From Alphaproteobacteria bacterium (lineage in GTDB: Bacteria > Myxococcota_A > UBA796 > UBA2385): a stretch of DNA of 64,000 nt. Numbering within the stretch: the stretch's first letter is position 1; every line of letters begins with the position of its first letter. Position numbers and translations under genes: made by a program. The notes below the pieces were generated by a model, which was given only the letters and a program-made list of their open reading frames with translations, was not told the origin of the DNA and made no database searches. The stretch lies in the NCBI GenBank assembly GCA_020632755.1, contig JACKEY010000008.1, positions 124,001 to 188,000 of the forward strand, in the 5' to 3' direction. This document shows positions 27,512 through 36,688 of the stretch, one piece after another.

Positions 27512-29896
27512 CTACCGGTACGCGGCGACGATCTCGACCTGCCCACCGGGCGCCAGCGCGACCCCGTCGACGGTCGCGACTCCGCCAGCGGGCACCTCGG
27601 TGGCGACGCCGTCGACCCAGAGCGTCGCGACCTCGTCGAGGGACCCGAGCCGGATCTCCAGGGTCCACGCCTCGGCGCCGGCCGGGCTGTCCGGCCGGGA
27701 GACCTGCAGCACCTGCCCCTCCTCGAAGCCCCAGAGCGCCAGGTCGTAGCGCTCCTCGCCCATGCGCAGCCCCTCGCCCCGGACCGACGGCCACCCGGCC
27801 GGCAGGTGGGGCGACAGGCGCAGCTGCTGCATCGTCGCGTCCGGGTGATCGCCCAACAGGTAGCGCAGCACGCCGGCCACGCTGACGCCGCCCTCCCAGG
27901 GGCGGTAGCGGGCCGGGACGTCCGAGCCCAGGCCGTCGCGGGTGTGGGTCGAGGGCAGGGGCAGGTGGTCGGCGCCGTGGCCCTCCTCGAAGTGGCCGGT
28001 GCCCGTCGCCGACAGGTCCACGGCGTCGAAGGCGAGGGTGGCCTCGGGCCGGCCCGCCTCGGCCAGGGCGACCAGGGCCAGGCCCGGCACCAGGCCGGTG
28101 TAGCCGACGTTGTCGCCCCCGGTGACGGCGTCCTGGGTCAGCAGGCTGCCGTCGTCCCGCTGCAGCAGCGCGACCAGGGCGGCGGCGTTGTCGGCCCGCC
28201 AGTCGGCTGCGCCGGCGTCGAGCCACTCGGGCTGGGTGCTGACGTCCTCGAAGGGGGCGGGCCAGGTCTCGCCGTCGAAGCCGTGGATGGGGGAGAGGAA
28301 GCGCAGGCCGTCGTCCTCGACCAGGTAGGCCGCGCGCATGGCGTCACCGACCCGCTCGCCGAGCTCGGCCAGGGCCGGGTCGGCGCCGAAGGGGGCCAGC
28401 GCATCGACCGCCGCGACCAGCAGCAGGCTGCTGTGGGCCGACCAGCCCCAGGTCTCGGGCTCCTGGCCGGTGGTGGCGAAGGCCAGCATGTAGCGCCAGG
28501 TCTCGTCGCCGCTGAACGGGAGGAGGGCGGACTCCGGCCAGGTGTCGCCGGCCAGGTCGTGCAGGTCGGGGTCCTGGCCCCGCACGCAGGCCTCCAGGAA
28601 GGCCAGCCGCGGCGCGTCGAGCCAGGCGGCGTCCCCGCTGGCGGCGACGTACCGGGCGGCGTGGATGGGGGGGTAGGAGGGCGCCTCGGCCGGCTCGCGG
28701 CCCGGCATGAAGTCCGCGGCGGCCCAGAAGGCATCGGGGTCGGTGGGGTCGGCGAAGCCCGAGAGGTCCAGGTCGAGGGGCCAGGAGTTGCGGATGGCCC
28801 CGTCGACGACGGCGGCCCGGTACTGGCCCTCGAGCACCGCGCGCACCCGCTCGTGCAGGCCGGCCCGCAGCCACAGGCGGACCGGGCCCTCGGCGTCCCG
28901 CAGCCAGGCGGTCGTGTACCGGTTCATGGGCGAGACCTGTCCGCCGGCGTCGGTCTGGGTCCACAGGGTCACCAGCATGCCCTCGACCAGGTCCTCGACC
29001 TTGGCGTCGGGCAGGTCGAGGGCGACGGCGGCGTCGAGGTCGGTGGCGACGGCGGCGCGGCTGCGCTCGAGCAGATCGACGGGGTCGGTCACGGCGGCGG
29101 GCCAGCTGGCGGGGTCGTCCGGGTCGCCGGTCGTGAAGGCCCAGGTGCATGTCGTGCTCCACGCCTGGCCCGGCGCCAGCTCACCGACGGCCAGCTCGAG
29201 GTCCCCGGCGTCCGTCGTCACGGCGTCGGCGAGGCAGGCGATGCGCAGGGCCCGGTCGCCGCGGACCTGGAGGAGCGCCGCGGCCGCGGTGGGCGGCACC
29301 TCGTCGTCGGCCCGGGCGAGGGTGATCCGGACCGAGGGAGCGGCCGGCTGGTCGCCCACGTTCTCGACGACGATGTGCCGCATGAGCACGTCGGCGTCCG
29401 GGTCGGCGGCGTCGGTGGTCACGAGCCGCAGGCCATCGCCCTCGCCCAGCGTCCGCGCCATGGCCGTGCCGCGGGGGCGCTCGAGCTGCTCGGTGGTCCA
29501 GGCGATCTCGGCGCCGTCGGCGTCCACCAGCAGCACGGCGCTGTCGCCGAAGAAGCCTGCGTCGCGCTGGTAGCCGGGGCCGACGGCGTTGGTCAGCGTG
29601 TTCCAGGGGCTGTCCAGGCCGACCAGCCCGAAGACCCGGCCGTTGCCCAGGCCCAGGGTGCCGCCCTCGCGGCGCGAGCCGGACACCCCCACCAGCCGGT
29701 AGTGGCTGACGTCCGCGAGCCAGTCGAGACTCGCCAGCGCATCGCCGACGGGGATCGCCGGGGTGTCGTCGGTGGGCCAGCCGCCGTCGAAGACCACGGG
29801 CGTCCAGTCGGCGGGGTCCGGCGCGGAGGACCCGACGGGGTCGACGTCGCCGCCCTTGCAGGCGACGACGGCCAGCAGCAGCGGGAGGGCGGGCAT
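27512..29896 (-). CDS. Large lipoprotein, six-hairpin glycosidase-like
   Basis: A 794-residue lipoprotein with signal MPALPLLLAVVAC. An N-terminal beta-rich domain (to about 250) is followed by a helical barrel-like region with MNRYTTAWLRDAEGPVRLWLRAGLHERVRAVLEGQYR, SYPPIHAARYVAASGDAAWL and GWSAHSSLLLVAAVDAL, then a short beta domain (FEEGQVLQVSRPDSPAGAEAWTLEIRLGS). This beta + (alpha/alpha)6 + beta architecture is that of six-hairpin glycosidases such as GH63, GH65 or GH94 relatives. RD and EG acidic residues could be catalytic but I cannot assign them. Substrate unknown; probably a surface carbohydrate enzyme. A TATACT -10 lies eight bases before the ATG. Divergent from the small lipoprotein gene at 29978. 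Confidence 0.75.
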   Translation of the reverse strand: MPALPLLLAVVACKGGDVDPVGSSAPDPADWTPVVFDGGWPTDDTPAIPVGDALASLDWLADVSHYRLVGVSGSRREGGTLGLGNGRVFGLVGLDSPWNTLTNAVGPGYQRDAGFFGDSAVLLVDADGAEIAWTTEQLERPRGTAMARTLGEGDGLRLVTTDAADPDADVLMRHIVVENVGDQPAAPSVRITLARADDEVPPTAAAALLQVRGDRALRIACLADAVTTDAGDLELAVGELAPGQAWSTTCTWAFTTGDPDDPASWPAAVTDPVDLLERSRAAVATDLDAAVALDLPDAKVEDLVEGMLVTLWTQTDAGGQVSPMNRYTTAWLRDAEGPVRLWLRAGLHERVRAVLEGQYRAAVVDGAIRNSWPLDLDLSGFADPTDPDAFWAAADFMPGREPAEAPSYPPIHAARYVAASGDAAWLDAPRLAFLEACVRGQDPDLHDLAGDTWPESALLPFSGDETWRYMLAFATTGQEPETWGWSAHSSLLLVAAVDALAPFGADPALAELGERVGDAMRAAYLVEDDGLRFLSPIHGFDGETWPAPFEDVSTQPEWLDAGAADWRADNAAALVALLQRDDGSLLTQDAVTGGDNVGYTGLVPGLALVALAEAGRPEATLAFDAVDLSATGTGHFEEGHGADHLPLPSTHTRDGLGSDVPARYRPWEGGVSVAGVLRYLLGDHPDATMQQLRLSPHLPAGWPSVRGEGLRMGEERYDLALWGFEEGQVLQVSRPDSPAGAEAWTLEIRLGSLDEVATLWVDGVATEVPAGGVATVDGVALAPGGQVEIVAAYR

Positions 29897-29904
29897 CGGC
29901 CGGG

Positions 29905-29910
29905 AGTATA
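29905..29910 (-). promoter_or_regulatory. Candidate -10 TATACT, leaderless
   Basis: TATACT on the minus strand, eight bases before the ATG at 29896, with no ribosome site between. Close to the canonical TATAAT and conspicuous in this GC-rich DNA. Confidence 0.45.
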
Positions 29911-29977
29911 GTCACGCCCCTTCGAGCCAGCGGGGCAGGTCCTCTCCGCCGCGAAGGCCCCCTCCCCCGGAGTCCCC

Positions 29978-30451
29978 GTGTCCCTCCCCGTCCTGCTCCT
30001 CGTCGCCGCCGGCAGTCTCCTCCAGGGCTGCGGCGATGCCCCCACGCCGCCGCCCCCACGGCCCGCGCCCGCCGCCCAGACCGAGTGGTCGACGGCCACC
30101 TTCCAGGGCGCCGACGGCGAGGTGTCCTTCGGCTTCCTGGCCCAGGAGGGCCAGCCGATGACCGCGCGGTGCAGCATGGGCGGGCGCACCTCGACCCTGT
30201 CGCTGCCTTCGTCCTGGCTGGCGTCCGGCACGGTCGAGCTCACGACCGCCAACGTCGACGACGAGCCCGATCCCGAGCTCATCGCGGTCGTGCCCGTCAT
30301 GACCGGCATGGGCCCGCAGGGCGCCATCCCGACGCGGACGCCGATGGTCCTGGACTGCACGGCGACCGGCGTGCGGCGGCTCACCGACGTCGAGGACCGG
30401 ATCGGCGTCGACCCCGACCGCGCCGCCATCGACGCCGTGGTGCAGCAGTGA
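29978..30451 (+). CDS. Small lipoprotein, paralogue of 13468-13917
   Basis: A 157-residue lipoprotein (MSLPVLLLVAAGSLLQGC signal, Pro-rich spacer). The mature domain shares with 13468-13917 the acidic DDEPDPEL segment, a MTGMGPQGAIPTRTPMVLDC strand and the C-terminal GVRRLTDVEDRIGVDPDRAAIDAVV. A GTG start follows GGAG and a five-base spacer. Its TGA overlaps the GTG of the alpha/beta-hydrolase gene (GTGA), so both are probably translated from one message. Function unknown. Confidence 0.8.
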   Translation: MSLPVLLLVAAGSLLQGCGDAPTPPPPRPAPAAQTEWSTATFQGADGEVSFGFLAQEGQPMTARCSMGGRTSTLSLPSSWLASGTVELTTANVDDEPDPELIAVVPVMTGMGPQGAIPTRTPMVLDCTATGVRRLTDVEDRIGVDPDRAAIDAVVQQ

Positions 30452-31620
30452 GCGCCGGGCTCCTGGCGACGGGGCCCCTGCTGGCCCTGTCGCTGCTGGC
30501 ACCGTCGCTGCTGGCCTGCACCGGCGAGAAGGCGACCGACAGCGGCGGCGGGGGTGCGACCGGCACCGACGCTGGAGACAGCGGCGAGGTCGAGCGCACG
30601 GCCGAGGAGTGGGTGGCGTACCTGGGAGGACCGGGCCCCTACGCCGTCGGGTTCACCGTGCAGGAGGTGACCTACACCGACCCGGCCGGCGACCCGCGGA
30701 CCCTGGCCCTGTCGCTGTGGTACCCGACCGACGACACCGACGGGGACGCCGTCGTCTACCTGGACGGGGTGCACGAGGCGGACGGCGTGCTGGGCGGCGC
30801 GACCATCCGCGACGGCCGCCACCCGACCCTGGTCTGGAGCCACGGCAGCCAGGCCTACGCCGGCGCCAGCGCGGTCATCCTGGAGAACCTGGCCAGCCAC
30901 GGCTGGCTGGTCGCGAGCCCCGAGCACACGACCAACACCATCGCCGACGGTGCCGAGCGGGCCACGCCCATCTACTACCAGCGCCCCGCCGACATCTCCG
31001 CGGTCATCGACCACCTGGCGTCGGACTGGGCGGACCACGCCGACCTGGACCACCTGGTCGGCGGCGGCCACAGCTTCGGCGGCTACGGCATGCACGCCGT
31101 GATGGGCGCGACCTACGACCTGGACACCCTGTTGCCGCAGTGCGAGGACGGCAGCTTCGACGGCGACTTCTGCAACGGCATGACCGACGACTACGCCGCG
31201 ATCTTCGCCGCCGGCTTCGAGGACGACCGCATGCAGGCGGTCATCAGCATGGGCTCGGGCGACTGGAACCTGTTCGGTGACGCCGGGCTCGACGGCATCG
31301 ACGTGCCGGGCTTCTGGGTGACCGGCGACCAGGGCTACCACCACGCCGAGAACGAGGCCGCGTGGACCCTGCTGCAGGGCGGGCCAGACGGGGCGGGGCT
31401 GCACCGCCGGGCGGTGGTCGAGGGCGCCGGCCACAACTTCTGCACCGACCTGACCTGGGCCGTCGAGCCGGCCATGCCCATCGACGACGAAGAAGGCTGG
31501 CGCATCGCGCGGGTGCTCACCGCCGCCTGGGCACGCCGCTACGCCCTGGGCGACACGGCCATGGACCCGATCCTGGACGGCGAGGTCGAGGTCAGCACGT
31601 TGGCGACCATCGTGCGCTGA
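30448..31620 (+). CDS. Alpha/beta-hydrolase lipoprotein
   Basis: A 390-residue lipoprotein; the signal ends LLAPSLLAC and is followed by a Gly/Ser/Thr spacer. The hydrolase core has HPTLVWSHGSQAYAGASAVILENLASHGWLVASPEHTTNT (oxyanion region) and GGGHSFGGYG with the nucleophile Ser in GHSFG; GAGHNFCTDL near the C-terminus supplies a plausible catalytic His, and FWVTGDQGY precedes it at the acid position. The layout resembles dienelactone hydrolase/platelet-activating-factor acetylhydrolase-type esterases. Likely surface esterase or lipase. GTG start coupled to the preceding lipoprotein stop. Confidence 0.88.
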   Translation: MSAGLLATGPLLALSLLAPSLLACTGEKATDSGGGGATGTDAGDSGEVERTAEEWVAYLGGPGPYAVGFTVQEVTYTDPAGDPRTLALSLWYPTDDTDGDAVVYLDGVHEADGVLGGATIRDGRHPTLVWSHGSQAYAGASAVILENLASHGWLVASPEHTTNTIADGAERATPIYYQRPADISAVIDHLASDWADHADLDHLVGGGHSFGGYGMHAVMGATYDLDTLLPQCEDGSFDGDFCNGMTDDYAAIFAAGFEDDRMQAVISMGSGDWNLFGDAGLDGIDVPGFWVTGDQGYHHAENEAAWTLLQGGPDGAGLHRRAVVEGAGHNFCTDLTWAVEPAMPIDDEEGWRIARVLTAAWARRYALGDTAMDPILDGEVEVSTLATIVR

Positions 31621-31671
31621 CATTCGTCAGCATTACGTGGGAAGGACCCTGCAGGCCGGCTGGAACTGCTC

Positions 31672-31677
31672 TAAAAT
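31672..31677 (+). promoter_or_regulatory. Candidate -10 TAAAAT for the DUF1592 operon
   Basis: TAAAAT is a rare AT-rich hexamer in this region, 64 bases before the ATG at 31742 and just after the upstream hydrolase gene. No convincing -35 was found. Confidence 0.35.
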
Positions 31678-31741
31678 CTCCGGCCTGCAGCCCTCCCGCG
31701 CCGCGTGTCGCCACGCCGCGCCCCCACGCACCGGGGTCTCG

Positions 31742-33358
31742 ATGTTCCTCCTCGCCTTCGCCCTCGCCTGCCAGGAGCCGGCCACGCCGGCGGCGGACAG
31801 CGGCGTCTCCGATCGGGGAGAGGCGCCGGCCTCCTCGCCCGCACCTCCCAGCCTCAAGCGCCTGACGGGCGCACAGTACCGGAACTCGATGCACGCGCTG
31901 TTCGGAGAGGGCGTGTTGCTGCCCAACAGCGTCGAGGCCGACGAGCGCATCGAGGGCCTGTTCGCGGTGGGCAGCGCCTACACGACCATCAGCAGCTACG
32001 GCGTCGAGAAGTACGAGAAGGCCGCCTACGACATCGCCGAGCAGGTGATGGACGACGACGAGCTGCGCGCCCGCTGGGTGCCCTGCACCCCGGTCGACGT
32101 CCAGGACGACGACTGCGCAGCCGAGAGCCTGGAGACCCTGGGCCGGCTGGCCTGGCGCCGCCCCCTGTCGGCCGACGAGCTCGAGGTGCTGGTGCTCGTG
32201 AGCGCCGAGGCGGCCGTGGTGCTCGACGACTTCCACGACGGGCTGGAGTTCGGCTTCGCGGCCCTGCTGATGAGCCCGAACTTCCTGTACCGGGTCGAGC
32301 TGGGCGACGGCCTGACCGGCGGCGGCGGCAGCTACACCGGCGCCTACGACGACTACGAGATGGCCAGCCGGCTGTCCTTCTTCCTGTGGGACAGCATCCC
32401 CGACGCCGAGCTGCTCGACGCGGCCGCCGCCGGCGAGCTCACGAACGACGCCGGGCTGCTGGCCCAGGTCGACCGCATGCTGGCCGACGACCGGGTGGTC
32501 GACGGCGTGCGGAACCTGTTCACCGAGATGCTGCACCTCGACGAGCTCGACGACCTGAACAAGGACCCGACGATCTTCACGTACATGAGCGACGACCTGG
32601 CCGAGTCCGCCCGCGAGGAGACCCTGCTCGGCATCGAGGCGCTCGTGTTCGACGACGACGCGTCCTACCTCGACCTGTACACGACCCAGCGCACCTTCCT
32701 CGACCGCACCCTGGCCGCCGTCTACGACGTACCCGCCCCCGAGCGCGAGGGCTTCGGCGAGGTCTGGCTGGCCGACGACGGCGGCCGCCGCGGCTTCCTG
32801 GGCCAGGCGAGCTTCCTGGCGCTCAACGCACACGCGACCAGCACCTCGGTGACCCGGCGCGGCATCTTCATCCGCGAGGTGGTGCTCTGCCAGCCCATCC
32901 CGGACCCGCCGGCCAACGCCAACACGGCCATCCCGGAGGTCGCCGAAGACGCCCCCACGATGCGCGAGCGCATCGCCGTGCACCTCGAGAACCCCGAGTG
33001 CGCCACCTGCCACGAGCTGACCGACCCCATCGGGCTCGGCTTCGAGAACTTCGACGGCCTGGGCCGCTGGCGGCTGGCCGAGAACGGCGCCACCATCGAC
33101 CCCAGCGGCGAGCTGGACGGCGGGGCCTTCACCGATGCCTGGACCCTGGGCCAGGTCGTGGCCGACCACCCGCAGACGGGTCCGTGCATGACCCAGACGA
33201 TGCTGCAGTACGCCACCGGCAACGTGGCCGACGACCTCGACGAGACGCTGGTCGACTGGCACACCGACGGCTTCAGCGCCAACGCCCACCGCATCCTGTG
33301 GCTGATGCGCGATGTGGCCTTGTCGCCCGCCTTCCGCGAAGTGGGGGAGATCCAGTGA
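31742..33358 (+). CDS. DUF1592/DUF1588/DUF1585-type lipoprotein
   Basis: A 538-residue lipoprotein with a very short signal (MFLLAFALAC). The mature part follows the PSD1-like family seen in Planctomycetes and Myxococcota: SLKRLTGAQYRNSMHALFG (DUF1587-like entry), RLAWRRPLSADEL, AALLMSPNFLYRVELG and YEMASRLSFFLWDSIPDAELLDAAAAGEL (DUF1592), TSVTRRGIFIREVVLCQPIPDPP, and CATCHELTDPIGLGFENFDGLGRWR (DUF1588), which includes a CxxCH haem-type motif. Function of the family is unproven; c-type haem binding and polymer or cell-surface redox roles have been suggested. It is coupled by GTGA to a DUF1552 gene, the usual partner. Confidence 0.9.
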   Translation: MFLLAFALACQEPATPAADSGVSDRGEAPASSPAPPSLKRLTGAQYRNSMHALFGEGVLLPNSVEADERIEGLFAVGSAYTTISSYGVEKYEKAAYDIAEQVMDDDELRARWVPCTPVDVQDDDCAAESLETLGRLAWRRPLSADELEVLVLVSAEAAVVLDDFHDGLEFGFAALLMSPNFLYRVELGDGLTGGGGSYTGAYDDYEMASRLSFFLWDSIPDAELLDAAAAGELTNDAGLLAQVDRMLADDRVVDGVRNLFTEMLHLDELDDLNKDPTIFTYMSDDLAESAREETLLGIEALVFDDDASYLDLYTTQRTFLDRTLAAVYDVPAPEREGFGEVWLADDGGRRGFLGQASFLALNAHATSTSVTRRGIFIREVVLCQPIPDPPANANTAIPEVAEDAPTMRERIAVHLENPECATCHELTDPIGLGFENFDGLGRWRLAENGATIDPSGELDGGAFTDAWTLGQVVADHPQTGPCMTQTMLQYATGNVADDLDETLVDWHTDGFSANAHRILWLMRDVALSPAFREVGEIQ

Positions 33359-34779
33359 AGCACCTGTCCGACCTGCTGCCCTGGACCCGCCGTCCCCGGC
33401 GCGCCGTGGCCACCGAGCGCGCCGTCGACTGGCGCCCCGGTGTGCCCGGCCTGTCCGGCGCCTTGTCCCGGCGGGCCGTGCTGGGCGGCTTCGCCCGCGG
33501 GGCCGCCGTGACCATCGCCCTGCCGCCCCTGGTCGCCATGTTCGACGCCGGCGGCACCGCCTACGCCTGCGACGGCGTGCTGCCCAAGCGCTTCGGCCTG
33601 TGGTTCTGGGGCAACGGCATGCTGCCGGATCTGTGGACCCCCGAGACCACCGGGTCGGGCGACGCCTGGGCGCTCTCCGAGCAGCTCGCCCCGCTGGCTG
33701 CGGTCAAGCACAAGCTCTGCCTGGTCACCGGCCTGTCCTGCAAGGTCGACAACACCATCCCGCACGGCAGCGGCATGGCCGCCATCCTGACGGCCGCCGC
33801 CCAGATCGAGACGGGCAGCGACGAGACCGTGGCCGCCCCGAGCATCGACCAGGTCATCGCCGACCAGATCGGCGGCTACAGCATCTACAAGTCGATCCAG
33901 ACCACGGCGACGTCCAGCAGCGGCCAGAGCTGGAACGGCCCCAACAGCCGGAACACCGCGGAACAGGACCCCTACGCCTTCTACGAGCGGCTGTTCGGCG
34001 ACACCTTCATCGAGCCCGGCGAAGACGGCGAGGTCGACCCGCGCCTGGGCCTGCGCCGCAGCGTGCTCGACGCCGTCATGGACGACATCGCGCGGCTGGA
34101 CGCCCGGCTGGGCTCCGAAGACCGCGTGCGGCTGGAGCAGCACCTCGACGGCGTGCGCGAGCTCGAGCAGCGGCTGGCCATCCTCGAAGAGAACCCACCC
34201 AACCTCGAAGCCTGCACCAAGCCCGACGCCCTGACGGCCGACTACGCCGACATCGACGGCCGCCCGCAGATCACCGAGCGCAACGCCATCATGATGCAGC
34301 TCACGGCGATGGCGCTGGCCTGCGACCAGACCCGGGTCTTCGGCCACTACCTGACCGACCCCGTCAGCGACGTGCTGTTCGCCGGGGCCACCGCGGGCCA
34401 CCACGACCTGACCCACAACGAGGGCGAGCCCCAGCCCCAGGTCAACGCCATCACCGTGGCCATCATGGAGCGGCTGGCGGACAGCATCGCCATCCTGGAC
34501 AGCATCCCCGAAGGCGACGGCACCCTGCTCGACAACTGCGCAGTGCTCTGCACGAGCGAGGTCAGCCTGGCGCAGACCCACAACATCGACGAGATGCCGA
34601 CCATCATCGCCGGCAGCGCCTGCGGCTTCTTCAAGCAGGACCAGCACTACCGGTCCCTGTCCGGCGAGAACGCCACCAAGCTGCTCATCAGCCTGCAGCG
34701 CGCCATGGACATCAACGTGTCGAGCTTCGGCATCGACAGCGCCCAGGCCGACGAAGGCCTGACGGACATCGAAGCATGA
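33355..34779 (+). CDS. DUF1552 protein with Tat-like signal
   Basis: A 474-residue protein. SRRAVLGGFARGAAVTIALPPLVAMF at about residues 38-63 looks like a twin-arginine export signal preceded by a 35-residue N-extension. The body has KRFGLWFWGNGMLPDLWTP, SGMAAILTAAA, APSIDQVIADQIGG, SWNGPNSRNTAEQDPYAFYERLFGD and TRVFGHYLTDPVSDVLFAG, which are DUF1552 features; the family is related to sulfatase/alkaline-phosphatase-like DUF1501 proteins. GTG start overlaps the previous stop by GTGA; the stop overlaps the next ATG. Operon partner of the DUF1592 lipoprotein; together they probably act in the periplasm or at the surface. Confidence 0.9.
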   Translation: MKHLSDLLPWTRRPRRAVATERAVDWRPGVPGLSGALSRRAVLGGFARGAAVTIALPPLVAMFDAGGTAYACDGVLPKRFGLWFWGNGMLPDLWTPETTGSGDAWALSEQLAPLAAVKHKLCLVTGLSCKVDNTIPHGSGMAAILTAAAQIETGSDETVAAPSIDQVIADQIGGYSIYKSIQTTATSSSGQSWNGPNSRNTAEQDPYAFYERLFGDTFIEPGEDGEVDPRLGLRRSVLDAVMDDIARLDARLGSEDRVRLEQHLDGVRELEQRLAILEENPPNLEACTKPDALTADYADIDGRPQITERNAIMMQLTAMALACDQTRVFGHYLTDPVSDVLFAGATAGHHDLTHNEGEPQPQVNAITVAIMERLADSIAILDSIPEGDGTLLDNCAVLCTSEVSLAQTHNIDEMPTIIAGSACGFFKQDQHYRSLSGENATKLLISLQRAMDINVSSFGIDSAQADEGLTDIEA

Positions 34780-35660
34780 CCCCGCTGTTGATCCTGATGC
34801 TGGGCTGCACGGCGCCGGACAGCGGCGACTCGGGTGCGGTGCGCGACACCGGCGACGACCAGGAGTGGACCTGTGACGCCAGCGGCGGCCGGATGCACTG
34901 GGTCGTCGACAGCCTGGCCTGGTCGAGGGCCGACGGCGACGTCAGCGACGGCTTCGACCTGGACGACGACGTCAGCACCACCGGCGGCAGCGGCGGCTGC
35001 GGCATCGCCGACTTCACCGGCCCCGACGGCAGCGAAGGGGTCGACAACGCCTTCGCCCGCCTGCTGCCCGTCCTGGACACCACCGAGTTCGTGGGCGCCG
35101 AGGCGATCATCAACAGCACCATCGTCAGCGGCGAGGTGCTGCTCATCGGCGAGCTGGCCGGCGCCGACGATCTGACCGACGACGACTGCGTCGACATGGC
35201 CCTGCGGCGCGGCATCGGCACGCCCATGCTCGACACGCAGGGCAACATCCTGGCCAGCCAGACCTTCGACCTGGACCCGACCTTCGGCGACGTCGAGATC
35301 CCGGACATGGCCATCGTCGACCGCAGCATCACCGGCCGGCCCTTCGATGTGGCCCTGCCCATCCAGTTCCTCGACGCCGACCTGACCTTCGACCTGATCG
35401 ACGGCGCCCTGCGCTTCGACATCCAGGAAGACGGCAGCGTGAAGGGCGCCTTCGCCGGCGGCCTCGAGATCCAGGTGCTCATCGACCTCGCAGCGAACAC
35501 CGGCATCAACGACGAGGTCGAGGACCTGCTGCGCACCCTGCTGGCCTCGGCCGCCGACCTGGCGCCCGACGAGGACGGCCAGTGCCAGCAGATCAGCATC
35601 ACCTTCCTGTTCACGGCCGTGCCGGCCTACGTGTACGAGGACGTCTGGGAGGACGAGTAG
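34776..35660 (+). CDS. Third-gene lipoprotein of the DUF1592-DUF1552 operon
   Basis: A 294-residue lipoprotein (MTPLLILMLGC signal, Asp/Ser/Gly spacer) coupled by ATGA to the DUF1552 gene. The mature domain is acidic and beta-rich (VDNAFARLLPVLDTTEFVGAEAIINSTIVSGEVLLIGELAG, VALPIQFLDADLTFDLIDGALRFDIQEDGSVKGAFAGGLEIQVLIDLA), with two Cys near the N-terminus (CDASGGR, GGCGI) and one near the end (GQCQQ). I do not recognise the family. Tight coupling suggests it is a partner of the two preceding proteins, perhaps a surface component. Confidence 0.8.
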   Translation: MTPLLILMLGCTAPDSGDSGAVRDTGDDQEWTCDASGGRMHWVVDSLAWSRADGDVSDGFDLDDDVSTTGGSGGCGIADFTGPDGSEGVDNAFARLLPVLDTTEFVGAEAIINSTIVSGEVLLIGELAGADDLTDDDCVDMALRRGIGTPMLDTQGNILASQTFDLDPTFGDVEIPDMAIVDRSITGRPFDVALPIQFLDADLTFDLIDGALRFDIQEDGSVKGAFAGGLEIQVLIDLAANTGINDEVEDLLRTLLASAADLAPDEDGQCQQISITFLFTAVPAYVYEDVWEDE

Positions 35661-35935
35661 CGGAAGGGCGAGGCGGCACCATCCGGGCGGGGCTCCGGGC
35701 TGCGGGCTCCAGCAGGTCGATGGAGGGCCCCGGGGAGCAGCCACGTCCAAGCCACCGCGCCAGGCCAGGGAGGACCTCCCCCATCGCCAAGGCGCAGCGC
35801 ACACGGGCCTGAAGTCCGCAGCCTGAAGCCCGCCCCTCCACCGAACCGTCGGCCCACTGCCCCTGTCGATCGACGAGTCGGGCAAGCTGCCGCTGCAGTA
35901 GAACCGTCCTCGCCCCCTCTGCTCCGGTGTCGGAC

Positions 35936-36559
35936 ATGCAGCCTGCTCGCTTCGCCCTCCTCCCCGCGCTCGCCCTCTCCGGCTGTGCGGCCTGCAGCGA
36001 CCCCGTCCCCGACGGCTTCCGCGACCTGGCGGCCCACTTCGCCGCCGCCGACAAGGCCCGCTGGGACCTGTCCTGGCACGACCCCTCGCGGGGCATGACC
36101 GAGCGCGGCACGCTGACCCTGGGCCCGGGCCGCGGCGGTCGGCTCGAGGCGCCCGACCGCGGGGTCGTGGTGGTCTGGGAGGACAACCTGATGACGGCGT
36201 CTTTCGACGAAGGCGACGTCCCGGTGCCCAGTCTGGTGCCCTACGCCGACGACGTGGCCGGCAGCCTGCGGGCGGGCTTCTCCGACAGCCGCTGGGTGGC
36301 GGCAGACCACCCCCCGATGGGGCTCGAGGTGCAGGGCCGGCGCTGGTCCACCGTGGCGATGCCCCACGACTGGGCGACCGACCTGCGGATCTGGTTCGCT
36401 GTCGACGGCGCCGGAGAGCTCACCCACATGGTCATCGAGGACCAGACCCCCCCGCTGGAAGCCGAGGTGATCGTGCTCGGGGGACGCAGGCAGACCGTCA
36501 CCCTGTCGGAGTCCGGAAAGCTGCTGGTGAGCGTCGAGGCGTCGCACTGGGGTCCGTGA
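35936..36559 (+). CDS. Small lipoprotein of unknown function
   Basis: A 207-residue protein with lipobox ALSGC in MQPARFALLPALALSGC. The mature domain is about 190 residues, mixed beta, with FRDLAAHFAAADKARWDLSWHDP, APDRGVVVVWEDNLMTASF and TPPLEAEVIVLGGRRQTVTLSES; two adjacent Cys follow the lipid Cys closely (CAAC). No family recognised. The GTG at 35927 is an alternative start three codons upstream; neither has a good ribosome site. It lies in a 275-base low-feature gap after the DUF1552 operon and before the TadG-like gene. Confidence 0.7.
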   Translation: MQPARFALLPALALSGCAACSDPVPDGFRDLAAHFAAADKARWDLSWHDPSRGMTERGTLTLGPGRGGRLEAPDRGVVVVWEDNLMTASFDEGDVPVPSLVPYADDVAGSLRAGFSDSRWVAADHPPMGLEVQGRRWSTVAMPHDWATDLRIWFAVDGAGELTHMVIEDQTPPLEAEVIVLGGRRQTVTLSESGKLLVSVEASHWGP

Positions 36560-36610
36560 GAACGGCTGCGAACATCTGTCGATCGATGTCGGCCCCTGTC
36601 GCAGACCGTC

Positions 36611-36651
36611 ACACATGCGCGCACTGCAACCCGCGCGTAACCTGGATGTGT
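36611..36651. promoter_or_regulatory. Long dyad in the leader of the TadG-like gene
   Basis: ACACAT (36611-36616) and ATGTGT (36646-36651) are complementary, with inner GCGCG/CGCGC arms at about 36617-36636. The dyad lies 38 bases before the ATG at 36689. It could be an operator or leader structure; the loop is long and partly unpaired. Confidence 0.3.
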
Positions 36652-36688
36652 CACCAATTGAGGCGGCCCTGACGCAAGGGAGGCCCCA

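Noticed and set aside
31666..35834. Short similarity between sequence near 31666-31690 and 35806-35834 as a dispersed repeat
   Set aside because: Only about 20 of 28 bases agree with gaps; not above chance in this composition.
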